Below are positions 1 to 7,301 of a stretch of 12,796 nucleotides of DNA, piece after piece. A program made the translations under genes and the position numbers. A model generated the notes under the pieces. The model had not been told where the DNA came from, did not search any database, and was given only the letters and a program-made list of their open reading frames with translations. The number at the start of each line of letters is the position of its first letter. Within the stretch, counting starts at the first letter, position 1. Location: positions 1-12,796 of the forward strand of contig CAZAKZ010000146.1 in assembly GCA_964485695.1 (NCBI GenBank), given 5' to 3'. Origin of the DNA: CAZAKZ01 sp964485695. Lineage in GTDB: Bacteria > Planctomycetota > JAFGQW01.

Positions 1-2
1 CA

Positions 3-248
3 GTCCTGCCTGCTCAGCCTACCGTCTTGGAAAAAATATCTTTACACCCCACAGAGAGAGAGGGGTCCGTCTTTCAGGGCTTCCAGGGTTTCCTCGACGC
101 CGCAGGAAAGGGGAAAGCGTTCATCAACTTGCCGGGCATTCCCGGACTCAAGGGTTTTCGGATCTATGTTTCCTTCCTGACCCTTGACGCCAGAGCACCC
201 TTCGGCGTCCAGAGCATCGCGGCAGCGCGTTCGTTCTTGATCCAGTGA
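3..248 (+). CDS. C-terminal fragment of a probable exported protein with the shared C-terminal domain
   Basis: The reading frame is open from the left edge (first full codon at 3) to a TGA at 246-248. Only the last 81 residues are present, so the true start and main domain lie outside the window. The TTG at 27 is in frame but is not a convincing start, because similarity to the two other copies runs through it. The end follows the pattern F-x-G-F-x-G-x-L-D, then LPGIPGLKG, then SFLTLDARAPFGVQSI, and closes with LIQ. The same pattern ends the proteins at 5419-7119 and 7302-9809, with FQGF, IPDIPALKG, AFVTLDGAAPSGIRSI and similar words. I recall similar ends on exported proteins of Planctomycetota and Acidobacteriota, but I know no assigned function. 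The fragment is probably the C-terminal beta-rich module of a secreted or surface protein. Confidence 0.75.
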   Translation, partial: VLPAQPTVLEKISLHPTEREGSVFQGFQGFLDAAGKGKAFINLPGIPGLKGFRIYVSFLTLDARAPFGVQSIAAARSFLIQ

Positions 249-267
249 TCGCGTCCCCTTGAGGCAA

Positions 268-290
268 GAGGGCCGGCCGCGGCGGCCCTC
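268..290. other. GC-rich perfect hairpin after the left-edge gene
   Basis: An 8-bp perfect stem (GAGGGCCG at 268-275 paired with CGGCCCTC at 283-290) encloses a 7-nt loop, 20 bp after the stop at 248 and 20 bp before the ATG at 311. There is no T-run on either strand, so it is not a canonical intrinsic terminator. It may still end transcription of the upstream gene with help from Rho, or simply separate the two genes. Confidence 0.4.
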
Positions 291-310
291 GAAATAGTCT
301 GGAGCTGTCC

Positions 311-616
311 ATGGCCGGAATCGAAGAAAAAATTCTGTGCAGAACACCGACACCGGGAAAACAAGGAACGCGTATTCTCAGGTGGAAGTACGATGCGGTG
401 CGGAACGCAATCCGGAAGATCGTCCCGAGGAGAAAGGACGGCGTAAAGTTCCAGCACCTCGCAGGAAGGGTCAAGGCGCTGCTTTCCCCGGATGAACGTA
501 AACGCCTCGGGTCGGTCTCCTGGTACACGGTCACGGTCAAGCTCGACATGGAAGTGCGCGGGGAACTGAAGCGAGTAGCCGGATCGAGACCTCAGCGCAT
601 CTACAGGGTACGTTGA
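311..616 (+). CDS. Small basic protein, DUF6958-like, unknown function
   Basis: This is a 101-residue, Arg/Lys-rich protein with no signal peptide or membrane segment, so it is probably cytoplasmic. The layout matches, from memory, the uncharacterised DUF6958 family. It has an N-terminal P-G-K-x-G-T-R segment (residues 15-21), then KYDAVRNAI, then a predicted helical middle. It ends with GSVSWYTVTVKLDMEVRGEL followed by a basic PQRIYRVR tail. The W-Y-T-x-x-V-K-L-D-x-E-x-R-G-E-[LI]-x-R-V pattern reads like the recognition helix and wing of a winged helix, so nucleic-acid binding is possible but inferred. The ATG at 311 has no strong ribosome binding site and no better in-frame start was found. 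It converges on the hydrolase gene ending at 640, with 23 nt between the stop codons. Confidence 0.72.
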   Translation: MAGIEEKILCRTPTPGKQGTRILRWKYDAVRNAIRKIVPRRKDGVKFQHLAGRVKALLSPDERKRLGSVSWYTVTVKLDMEVRGELKRVAGSRPQRIYRVR

Positions 617-639
617 CCGACAGGTTGCCGACCTCGGAA

Positions 640-1593
640 TCACCCGACCGGTTCTGCGATGAAGAATCCGTCAGTGCCTTGCTCCTGGTAGAGCGGGAAC
701 ATCAAGATCCCGCTCATCGGCACGGCAACCGGTCCTTCCCTGTCCTCCCCCACCACCTCCCCCTTTCGAACCGTCTGGAAATTCCTGTACCCATTCCGCA
801 TCCGGAAACCATCCTCACGGCCGATGGAGTGGCGGTAATGCATCTCCACCTGCCGGGGTAGCGCCGCGACCCGGCCGGCCAGCTTGCCCACGATTCCGTC
901 CTCACTGCAGATCTCCGGGTCCTTGATGCTTCCCTCGGCATGGAAGGCTGCCCACAACAACGCCCGCTGGTAGGCAACGGTCTCCGGGTCATCGTTCTTG
1001 CCGCCCTCGATGGCGAATCCGGCGTGCCCCCGGGCGCGCATGAAGTCGATCAGCGTTCCCTGGAACATCGTCTCGAGACCCAGGACTGCGGGCACTGGAA
1101 ATCTTGCTGCGCGTCGGAGGTTGTCCGGGTTCCGGGCCAGGATGAGAAAAGGCGGACCCTCCCCGGACGTGGAATGAAGATCGAGAAATAGTACCGGCCC
1201 TCCGGCGGATTGAATCACCTCGTCACACCTGGCGAGAATGTCCAGCATCTCCTCGTGCTCCGGACCGGTCGCCGGGCCGTCGTCTCCCGAGCCGCCGCAC
1301 CTCGCTGCAGCCAGATGGTCGGTCGTCCAGATCCGGTTCAGGTCGTATTCGATGGAGCGAACGCCTCTGTTCAACGCCGCCAGGTTACCACGCAGCCCCA
1401 ACACCGACCCCTTGAAGGGTGGACGGTCGTGCTGGAGCCTGGCAATGACGTCCTCCAGGGCGTGGACGCCCGCCGGCTCGTTTCCGTGCAATCCACTGAT
1501 GCAGATCCACAGCGGACCGGGTGCGTGCCCCTGATAGGTGCCGATGACTCGGCCCGGGGAAGGTGCCCGTTGGATGTTGCTGGCATCTCTCAC
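640..1593 (-). CDS. Aspartoacylase / succinylglutamate desuccinylase family zinc hydrolase
   Basis: A 317-residue cytoplasmic-looking metalloenzyme of the AstE/AspA group (M14-like zinc carboxypeptidase fold), which hydrolyses the amide bond of N-acyl amino acids. Visible family signatures in order are GLHGNEPAG at 34-42, with zinc ligands H36 and E39, and the substrate-binding stretch RGNLAALNRG (68-77) followed by YDLNRIW. Next come FLDLHSTSG at 136-144, with the third zinc ligand H140, and AIEGGKND around 194-201, where E196 is the likely catalytic glutamate. All key residues look intact. The start is a GTG 9 nt after the stop of the upstream GCS2-CBS gene, without a clear Shine-Dalgarno, which suggests translational coupling. 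The substrate cannot be read from sequence. The partner suggests a gamma-glutamyl or related amide made by the ligase. It is unlikely to be arginine-catabolic AstE, because no ast genes are nearby. Confidence 0.88.
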   Translation of the reverse strand: MRDASNIQRAPSPGRVIGTYQGHAPGPLWICISGLHGNEPAGVHALEDVIARLQHDRPPFKGSVLGLRGNLAALNRGVRSIEYDLNRIWTTDHLAAARCGGSGDDGPATGPEHEEMLDILARCDEVIQSAGGPVLFLDLHSTSGEGPPFLILARNPDNLRRAARFPVPAVLGLETMFQGTLIDFMRARGHAGFAIEGGKNDDPETVAYQRALLWAAFHAEGSIKDPEICSEDGIVGKLAGRVAALPRQVEMHYRHSIGREDGFRMRNGYRNFQTVRKGEVVGEDREGPVAVPMSGILMFPLYQEQGTDGFFIAEPVG

Positions 1594-1602
1594 GGAAGCT
1601 CG

Positions 1603-3570
1603 CTACTCATCCGGCCCCTTCTCCTGCGGCTTTTCCCCCATCGGTGTGGTGTCTCTTTCCTCCCGCAGCTTCTCCTCGAGAACCCGGGCGGCCAGGTCAA
1701 TGAAGTCGTGCTCGGTGACGATGCCCACCAGCCGGTCATCTCTCACCACCGGCAGACTGGCAACCCGGTTCTCCCGCATGATCCGGATGGCTTCCACAAC
1801 CGTCATCTCGGGCATGACTGTTATGATGTTCTTGCGCATGATCGTGTGCACCGGCACCGGCGACTTGCGGCCGGCGGGAATATCTCGGGACAGTATCCTG
1901 AGAAGACTGCGGTAGGATACGATCCCGACCAGCCGACCCTGGTTGTCTTCCACCGGAACGTGCCGGATGTGTTTCCAGTCCATGACGGCGGCCACCAGGT
2001 CGATGACCTCGTCCTCGGTGACGGTGAACAGGTCGGTGGTCATCACCGCCTCCACGCACTGGTGGAGGGAGATGCCGCGGTCCGGTCGTACCGTCTCAGC
2101 CGCCGGCCACTCATGGACGGGCTGGCCGGATTTCTGGTTTGCAACGGTGGCAGCAACCAGCACGGCGAGGCGGTCGCCCTTTGTGCCGCCTTCCTTCATG
2201 GCGGCCAGGTTTTGCAGCAGCCATCCAGATCCGGTCTGCCCCCGTGAGACCCGGCACTCGATCACTCCCAGATATCGGTTGATGTCCGCCTCCGCGATGC
2301 CGACTTTCTTCAGGCCTGCGGTTGCCTGCGGGATCAGTTCCTTGAGAATGATCTCCTGGGCCGGAACCGTAAGGCCGCCGAACCACCGGAACTGGGCGCG
2401 CAGGCCCTCGCGTGCCGCCGCCAGAAAGTTGCCCTTGGCGTCAAAGAAGTCGAAAACCCGGCTGATGTCCTCGTAGTCGGTCTTGTATTGCTTGAGCAGG
2501 CCGAACCAGAAGGCTGCGTTGGCCACCTCGTCGACGGCCGTGGGACCGGCGGGCAGGTACCGATTCTCTATGCGAAGATGAGCCTTGCCGTCCGAGATGC
2601 CGTAGCAGGGTCGGTTCCACCGGTAGATTGTACCGTTGTGAAGGCGAAGTGCCGACAGGGTGGGTGGACGTCCCTCAGCCAGGTCCTTGAAAGGATCCTC
2701 GTCCATGTCGGTGCCGAGCAGGACCCGGAACCGGGTGATGTCCTCCCGGAAGATCTCCAGCACCGAGTCCTGCACCCAGGCGTTGCCGAAGCTCACCCTG
2801 GCCAGCTGTTCCTGCACCTGGTGGCCGGGGTGGCGGACATCCACCGCCTGCTGGAAGAGTGCGATGCGGGTCTCCTTCCAGAGCCGTCGGCCGAAGAGCA
2901 GCGGTGAGTTCGTGCACGCCGCCAGCACCGGACCGCTCAGGAACTGGGCCAGGTTGTAGAGGTGGGCGAACTCCTCCTTGTCGACCTGGAAGTGGATCTG
3001 AAAACTGGTGTTGCAGGCTTCCAGCATGACGTTGTCGTGACGGATGATGAGCTCGTCCTTGCCGTGGATACGGAACTCGAAAGCACCGCCGCGGAGTTTC
3101 CTCATGACGTCGTTCAGGATGTAGTACCGTTCGATCGGCGTGATGCTATCGTATCCCAGATCGGAAAGCTGCAGAGTGGGCAGGATGCCGGCCATCACCA
3201 CCTCGGCGTCATGCTTCCGGGCGGCATCCCGAACCCGATCCAGCTGGGTGTCGAGCTGGTCTTCCATTTTGCGCAGGCAGTCCCCGCCGAAGGTCCGGGG
3301 CGCCAGGTTGCACTCGATATTGAACAGTCCGAGTTCGGTGGTGAAGTCGGGATCATCGAGCTCGGCCAGCACCTCGAGTGCCTTGCGAGTCGGCCGCCAG
3401 GCAGAGTCCACGAGAAAGAGCTCCTGCTCGGCACCGATCCGGGTCACGCCCGACTCGATGAAGTCCTCGTCGAGCATTGTCTCCAGGGCCCGGAGGTCGG
3501 TGAGAAGACACTTCATGAAGAGGCGGAGCTGGCTTCCGTCGAGGCGACCGCGGACGTGATGTTCACCCAT
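1603..3570 (-). CDS. GCS2-family glutamate-cysteine-ligase-like carboxylate-amine ligase with C-terminal CBS pair
   Basis: A 655-residue fusion protein. Residues ~20-450 belong to the glutamate-cysteine ligase type 2 (GCS2/YbdK-like) group, which joins a carboxylate, typically the gamma-carboxyl of glutamate, to an amine using ATP. The N-terminal IGAEQELFLVD (45-55) carries the metal/ATP-binding G-x-E-x-E (E48, E50). HDNVMLEACNTSFQIHFQVD and LRIENRYLPAGPT are further conserved patches. Two CBS modules follow at ~509-562 (from VMTTDLFTVT) and ~577-630 (from IMRKNIITVM, with LPVVRDDRLVGIVTEHDF). CBS pairs usually bind adenine nucleotides, so the ligase is probably nucleotide-regulated. I chose ATG 3570 because AGGA lies 8 nt upstream; the frame also opens at GTG 3600 with no such site. 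The acceptor amine is unknown, so calling it gshA would overreach. It is the first gene of an operon with the hydrolase ending at 640. Confidence 0.88.
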   Translation of the reverse strand: MGEHHVRGRLDGSQLRLFMKCLLTDLRALETMLDEDFIESGVTRIGAEQELFLVDSAWRPTRKALEVLAELDDPDFTTELGLFNIECNLAPRTFGGDCLRKMEDQLDTQLDRVRDAARKHDAEVVMAGILPTLQLSDLGYDSITPIERYYILNDVMRKLRGGAFEFRIHGKDELIIRHDNVMLEACNTSFQIHFQVDKEEFAHLYNLAQFLSGPVLAACTNSPLLFGRRLWKETRIALFQQAVDVRHPGHQVQEQLARVSFGNAWVQDSVLEIFREDITRFRVLLGTDMDEDPFKDLAEGRPPTLSALRLHNGTIYRWNRPCYGISDGKAHLRIENRYLPAGPTAVDEVANAAFWFGLLKQYKTDYEDISRVFDFFDAKGNFLAAAREGLRAQFRWFGGLTVPAQEIILKELIPQATAGLKKVGIAEADINRYLGVIECRVSRGQTGSGWLLQNLAAMKEGGTKGDRLAVLVAATVANQKSGQPVHEWPAAETVRPDRGISLHQCVEAVMTTDLFTVTEDEVIDLVAAVMDWKHIRHVPVEDNQGRLVGIVSYRSLLRILSRDIPAGRKSPVPVHTIMRKNIITVMPEMTVVEAIRIMRENRVASLPVVRDDRLVGIVTEHDFIDLAARVLEEKLREERDTTPMGEKPQEKGPDE

Positions 3571-3640
3571 TGAATATTTCCTGCTTGCTCTGTTCCACAC
3601 CGTTGACCGGAGGGAACCTCAGGCTCCTGACAGCCGGAGC

Positions 3641-3670
3641 ATTGTATCCGGCACTCCGGCCCGAAGTCCA
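3641..3670 (-). promoter_or_regulatory. Candidate promoter for the GCS2-CBS operon
   Basis: Read on the minus strand, TGGACT (3670-3665, 4 of 6 to TTGACA) and TACAAT (3646-3641, 5 of 6 to TATAAT) are separated by 18 bp, about 70 bp before the chosen ATG at 3570. This is a consensus match by eye only, in a phylum whose sigma-70 preferences are unknown. Confidence 0.35.
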
Positions 3671-3711
3671 GGGACTCATCGGTGTCTGAACCACAGGAAC
3701 CACCAGACGGG

Positions 3712-3740
3712 TTTACAGCCGGGAGGACGACCTGTATCTT
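3712..3740 (+). promoter_or_regulatory. Candidate promoter for the GH172-like gene
   Basis: TTTACA (3712-3717) and TATCTT (3735-3740) are spaced by exactly 17 bp and would start a transcript near 3747, about 38 nt before ATG 3785. It lies back to back with the candidate minus-strand promoter at 3641-3670, consistent with a divergent intergenic region of 214 bp. Confidence 0.42.
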
Positions 3741-3784
3741 GCGGGTTCAACTGGAAACATGCCCACCACATGAAAGGCGCTCCA

Positions 3785-5403
3785 ATGCGAACAATTCACA
3801 GCCTGATCCCGGCGGTGTTCATGACCACCGCCCTGGTGATCCCCCTTCTCGCCTCGAATCCCGCACCCGGTCAAGGACTGGCCGGCCTGACCCGGTGGGA
3901 AGAAGGCCGCAGCATGCGCGTCGGGTCCAACGTGTGGATCGAGAAGGACATGTATGACCGGAAGAACAACAAGGATCGTCCGGACCGCATCGAGGCCGGC
4001 GAAACGCACGTCCTGGCCGACCTCGAGGGCCCCGGGGTGATCACCCACATCTGGATGACGTTCCTGCACGAGCCTCACCGGTGGGCTACGGACGGGGCCG
4101 CGAACCACCAGGAAATGCTCCTGCGCATCTACTGGGACGGACGCAAGAAACCCGATGTGGAGGCACCCGTGGGTGACTTCTTCGCCTCCTGCTTCGGCAA
4201 GCGCATGGAGGTGATCAGCATCCCCGTCATCGTCGAGGACGGCGACTCCTACAACTGTTTCTGGCACATGCCGTTTCGCAAGTCCGCGCGCATCGAGGTG
4301 GTCAACCAGAGCACCAAGCCCATACGCAAGCTCTACAACAACATCGACTGGATCAAGAAGAAGTCCTTGCCCGAAAACACCATGTACTTCTGCGCCCAGT
4401 ACCGCCAGGAATACCCGGCCTTGAACGGCAAGGACTACGTGGTTCTGGAGGCCGGGGGCAAGGGCTACTACGTGGGCACCGTCTACGCGGTGCGCACCCG
4501 GAGTCCGTCCTGGTTTGGAGAGGGCGACGAGAAGATCTATATCGACGGCGAGTCGCGACCCTCCATCCGGGGCACGGGCACCGAGGACTACTTCCTGTCG
4601 GCCTGGGGGCTCAAGAAAAACAGCACGCCCTACTTCGGAGTCCCCTACCTGAATCAGCGCAGCCGCATCATCGGTCAGATGACCTGCAGCTATCGCTGGC
4701 ACATCCACGATCCCCTCGTCTTCAACACGGGCATCCGCGTCACCTTCGAGACCTTCGGCTGGATGTCGGCGGACGAGAACAAGGAGCACCGGCCCCACAG
4801 CTGGAACGAGCGCGAGGACGATTTCAGCAGCGTCGCGTTCTGGTACCAGATGGGTCCACCCGGAAGTTCACTGAGGTCCCCCCCGCCGCGGCGCGCAAGC
4901 TCCCGAGCCTGGACCGCATCGTGGCCCTGGGCCGAGACCACGTCGCCCCCGACCACCACGGTCCCGGAAGCGCCCGGGTGCAAAAAGGCGCCCTCTACCT
5001 CGAGACCGACGGCCAGCTCCTGTTCAAGCCCAAGTCCCGAGCAGACGGCTGGGTCGAGTTCTCCTTCGAGGTCAAGGAGAAGGAGCCCCTGCGCCTGGTC
5101 CTCGATCTGACCCGGTCCTACGACTACGGCGTCTACCAGCCCCTCTTGAACGGCGTCAAGCTGGGCGAACCCCTCGATCTCTTCCAGCCCGGTACCGATG
5201 TCCGGGAGTTCCACATCATGGACTTCTGGCCCGATCCGGGCCCGTATCGCTTGCGGCTGGAGTGCGTGGGCAAGAACAAGGATGCCTCGGGCTACAACAT
5301 CGGGGTGAATGCCGTCCGCCTCCGGGAGCGCCGCCCGCGGGTCAAGGCCTTCGGTTACGACAAGGACCTGGATTGGCGCAAGCAGCAGGTTCTCTACCGG
5401 TGA
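3785..5403 (+). pseudogene. Exported DUF2961 / GH172-type glycoside hydrolase, apparently frameshifted
   Basis: This is a secreted hydrolase of the DUF2961 family, now glycoside hydrolase family 172, whose characterised members act on fructofuranosides or arabinofuranosides. ATG 3785 has AAAGG 7 nt upstream and begins a Sec signal peptide (MRTIHS, then a hydrophobic run to about residue 23); ATG 3770 is a weaker alternative. The catalytic region is intact in the first frame: FGEGDEK with E246, and GTGTEDYF with E267. Their 21-residue spacing matches the catalytic Glu pair I recall for GH172. The first frame leaves the family pattern after FWYQMG, and the frame read from 4858 (TRKFTEVPP, then ARKLPSLDRIV) continues to a TGA at 5403. 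A single missing base near 4850-4860 explains this. The repaired product would be about 539 residues, with the second beta domain supplied by the later frame. It could be a decayed gene or an assembly error. It converges on the next gene with 15 nt between stops. Confidence 0.8.
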
Positions 5404-5418
5404 GGTCTGCCCGGGTGG

Positions 5419-7119
5419 TCACTGGATGCGGAGGGTGTGCGGCGGGGAGATGGAACGGATGCCGGACGGCGCTGCGCCGTCCAGGGTGACGAAGGCGAGG
5501 TGGAGAGTGATGCCCTTCAGGGCTGGAATGTCGGGAATCGCCAGCGCGGCGGTAGCGGTGCCCCGGTTGTCGAACCGGCCGGCGAATCCCTGGAAGATTC
5601 CCGGCGCCCCGCCCCCCACGGAGAGCGTGAGCAGAGCATCAGGAGCGAGGTGGAGCTTCCGGGTGTCGATAGCGATCGGGCCGGGACCGAACGAAGCCCC
5701 GATCTGAAGCGGCAGGCCGACACTGTCCGCCGCCACCAGCTTCAGCTGGACGGTCGCCCCTGGTGTTGCCCCACCCTCGCTCGCGAGCCACATTGTCCGG
5801 GCCTCGAGCGGACTGCGCGCGGCTCTCACCCGGGCCTCGGCCTGGGCAACCATCACCCCGGGCGACTCGAAATAGTTGATCCGGTGCAAGGTCAGGTGGT
5901 TGGCCGGACCGCGCAGCGGATCGGTGTTGGGCAGCCCGCCCGTGGTGGGTCCGCTCGCGGCGTAGGCGAAGGCGTCGCCGGTGCACTGGTTCCAGCTCGG
6001 TGAGGTGTCATCGTCGTAAAAAGACGATTGAACCATCTTCGTGATATCGGTGTCGCGCCGGAATGCCGTGGTCAACGATCCCTGCGCCCCGGTCACGAAC
6101 TGCCACTCCATGAAGCCTGCCTTCACCGTATCGGGCTTGCCGTCGATGAGGACGCCGGCGCGATTCAGGTTGTCGTGATACTTCATTCCGGTGGCGGCAG
6201 GGCTGAAGTCGTAGAAGAAGAACGTCGAGCCGATCGCGTGCACGCGGAGAAACGTGACGATGTCGAGTCGCCCCTCGTAGAGGTACCAGTCCCGCTGCGT
6301 CACCCCGCCGCTGTTCGCCCCCACCACCGACCGGATCGCACGCACCGGCCCGTCCCGGTTGGCGATCATGGCCCCGCCACCGGCACTGAAGGTGTTGGTG
6401 GTTCGGTTGCAGTTGCCGGGCGCGAACTGGAACTTGTGCCGGTCCAGGATGTCGACGCCACTCGAGCCCCGGGCGAGGATCCGGAACCGATCGAGGATCC
6501 ACCGGTCGGAGAAGTGCACCTCGTACGCTGCACCCCGACCGACGGAATTCTCCGGATTGTATCCGCTCAGCTTGTAGGTCGTCTTGTAGGCGCCGCTCAA
6601 CAGGTTGTAGGTGTAGGTCGCAAGGTCCTTCCCGGCGCCGGGACTCAGCGTGCCGTCCGACTCGAACAGGTAGACGTAGCGCACCGGCCCGCCGAGCGGA
6701 TCGTTCACCGCCACGGTCTGCGCCGGGCCACTCAACCGCACGCCCTTCGGCCGGCCTGCCGGCGCGAACCCGCCCGCGTCTCTCGCCATGAAGACCAGCT
6801 CGTCATCCGCGTCGAACGTCGGAACCGGATCGGCGCCGGTCCAGGTAAGCGCGTCCGTGAAAACAAGCGTCGACACACTGAACGCGGGCTTCTGTCGGAT
6901 CTGCGCAAAGCTCACCATGGCCCGTTCGTCCACCTGCACCGGGATCTGCGTCCATGCGGTATCGTGGCGAAACGCGACGATCTTGTTCGGCTGGATGCCG
7001 GCGAAGGCGGGGAGCGCACTTCCATTCACCAGAGCGGGATCCAGATCTCGCGGTTGGGCGGAGACGAACGACAGGGACGCAACCAGGACGACCAGCCAGA
7101 TGAAATGAGTGCGGAGCAT
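5419..7119 (-). CDS. Exported protein of unknown function with the shared C-terminal domain
   Basis: A 566-residue protein. ATG 7119 is preceded by a near-perfect AAAGGAGGT and starts a clear signal peptide (MLRTHFIW, hydrophobic to residue 18, then FVSA before QP). Upstream in-frame starts lack these features. After cleavage, WTQIPVQVDER (56-66) and FDADDELVFMARD (102-114) are motifs I have seen in bacterial exported proteins of unknown role; no catalytic signature is recognisable. The middle (about 120-450) looks beta-rich, with many Tyr, Trp and Phe. The last ~105 residues form the shared C-terminal domain, including FQGFAGRFD, IPDIPALKG, AFVTLDGAAPSGIRSIS and a final LRIQ. It is divergent from the peptidase-propeller gene across 182 bp. 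That gene carries the same terminal domain, so the two may be co-regulated and sent to the same place. Its function is unknown. Confidence 0.85.
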   Translation of the reverse strand: MLRTHFIWLVVLVASLSFVSAQPRDLDPALVNGSALPAFAGIQPNKIVAFRHDTAWTQIPVQVDERAMVSFAQIRQKPAFSVSTLVFTDALTWTGADPVPTFDADDELVFMARDAGGFAPAGRPKGVRLSGPAQTVAVNDPLGGPVRYVYLFESDGTLSPGAGKDLATYTYNLLSGAYKTTYKLSGYNPENSVGRGAAYEVHFSDRWILDRFRILARGSSGVDILDRHKFQFAPGNCNRTTNTFSAGGGAMIANRDGPVRAIRSVVGANSGGVTQRDWYLYEGRLDIVTFLRVHAIGSTFFFYDFSPAATGMKYHDNLNRAGVLIDGKPDTVKAGFMEWQFVTGAQGSLTTAFRRDTDITKMVQSSFYDDDTSPSWNQCTGDAFAYAASGPTTGGLPNTDPLRGPANHLTLHRINYFESPGVMVAQAEARVRAARSPLEARTMWLASEGGATPGATVQLKLVAADSVGLPLQIGASFGPGPIAIDTRKLHLAPDALLTLSVGGGAPGIFQGFAGRFDNRGTATAALAIPDIPALKGITLHLAFVTLDGAAPSGIRSISPPHTLRIQ

Positions 7120-7216
7120 GCGACCTCCTTTGCCGGACATCCTACCGCAGGGGAGCGGAATCAGCAACTCGGTGCAGGGTTGAAGGCGTGTACGGGGTGG
7201 AGCGCCACGTTCTCTC

Positions 7217-7245
7217 TTGATAAACAATGAGGAAAATGCAATACT
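7217..7245 (+). promoter_or_regulatory. Candidate promoter for the peptidase-propeller gene
   Basis: TTGATA (7217-7222, 5 of 6) and AATACT (7240-7245, 4 of 6) are 17 bp apart, giving a leader of about 50 nt before ATG 7302. If real, it excludes the earlier in-frame ATG at 7227, which would lie inside the promoter. Confidence 0.35.
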
Positions 7246-7301
7246 CGATTCCTCAAGACGGGACTGGTAGCTTTCTGGATGAGAAACCGGGAGATACGAC
7301 A

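Noticed and set aside
1210..2247. 345-codon plus-strand open frame across the hydrolase and ligase genes
   Set aside because: It spans the end of one real minus-strand gene and part of another and has no domain of its own.
3571..3600. Earlier GTG start (3600) for the ligase
   Set aside because: It adds 10 residues without a ribosome binding site, while ATG 3570 has AGGA at an 8-nt spacing.
3713..4798. 361-codon open frame antisense to the GH172-like gene
   Set aside because: It covers the conserved catalytic region on the other strand and contains no recognisable motif.
4878..4884. Run of seven C as the site of the GH172 frameshift
   Set aside because: The shifted frame is already family-like before this run (TRKFTEV from 4858), while the original frame there is not, so the lesion lies upstream near 4856. 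It remains a tempting sequencing-error site.
6028..7230. 400-codon open frame antisense to the exported protein at 5419-7119
   Set aside because: The opposite strand has a near-perfect Shine-Dalgarno, a signal peptide and a family-like C-terminus. This frame is low-complexity and His/Arg/Pro-rich, as expected for a GC-rich shadow.
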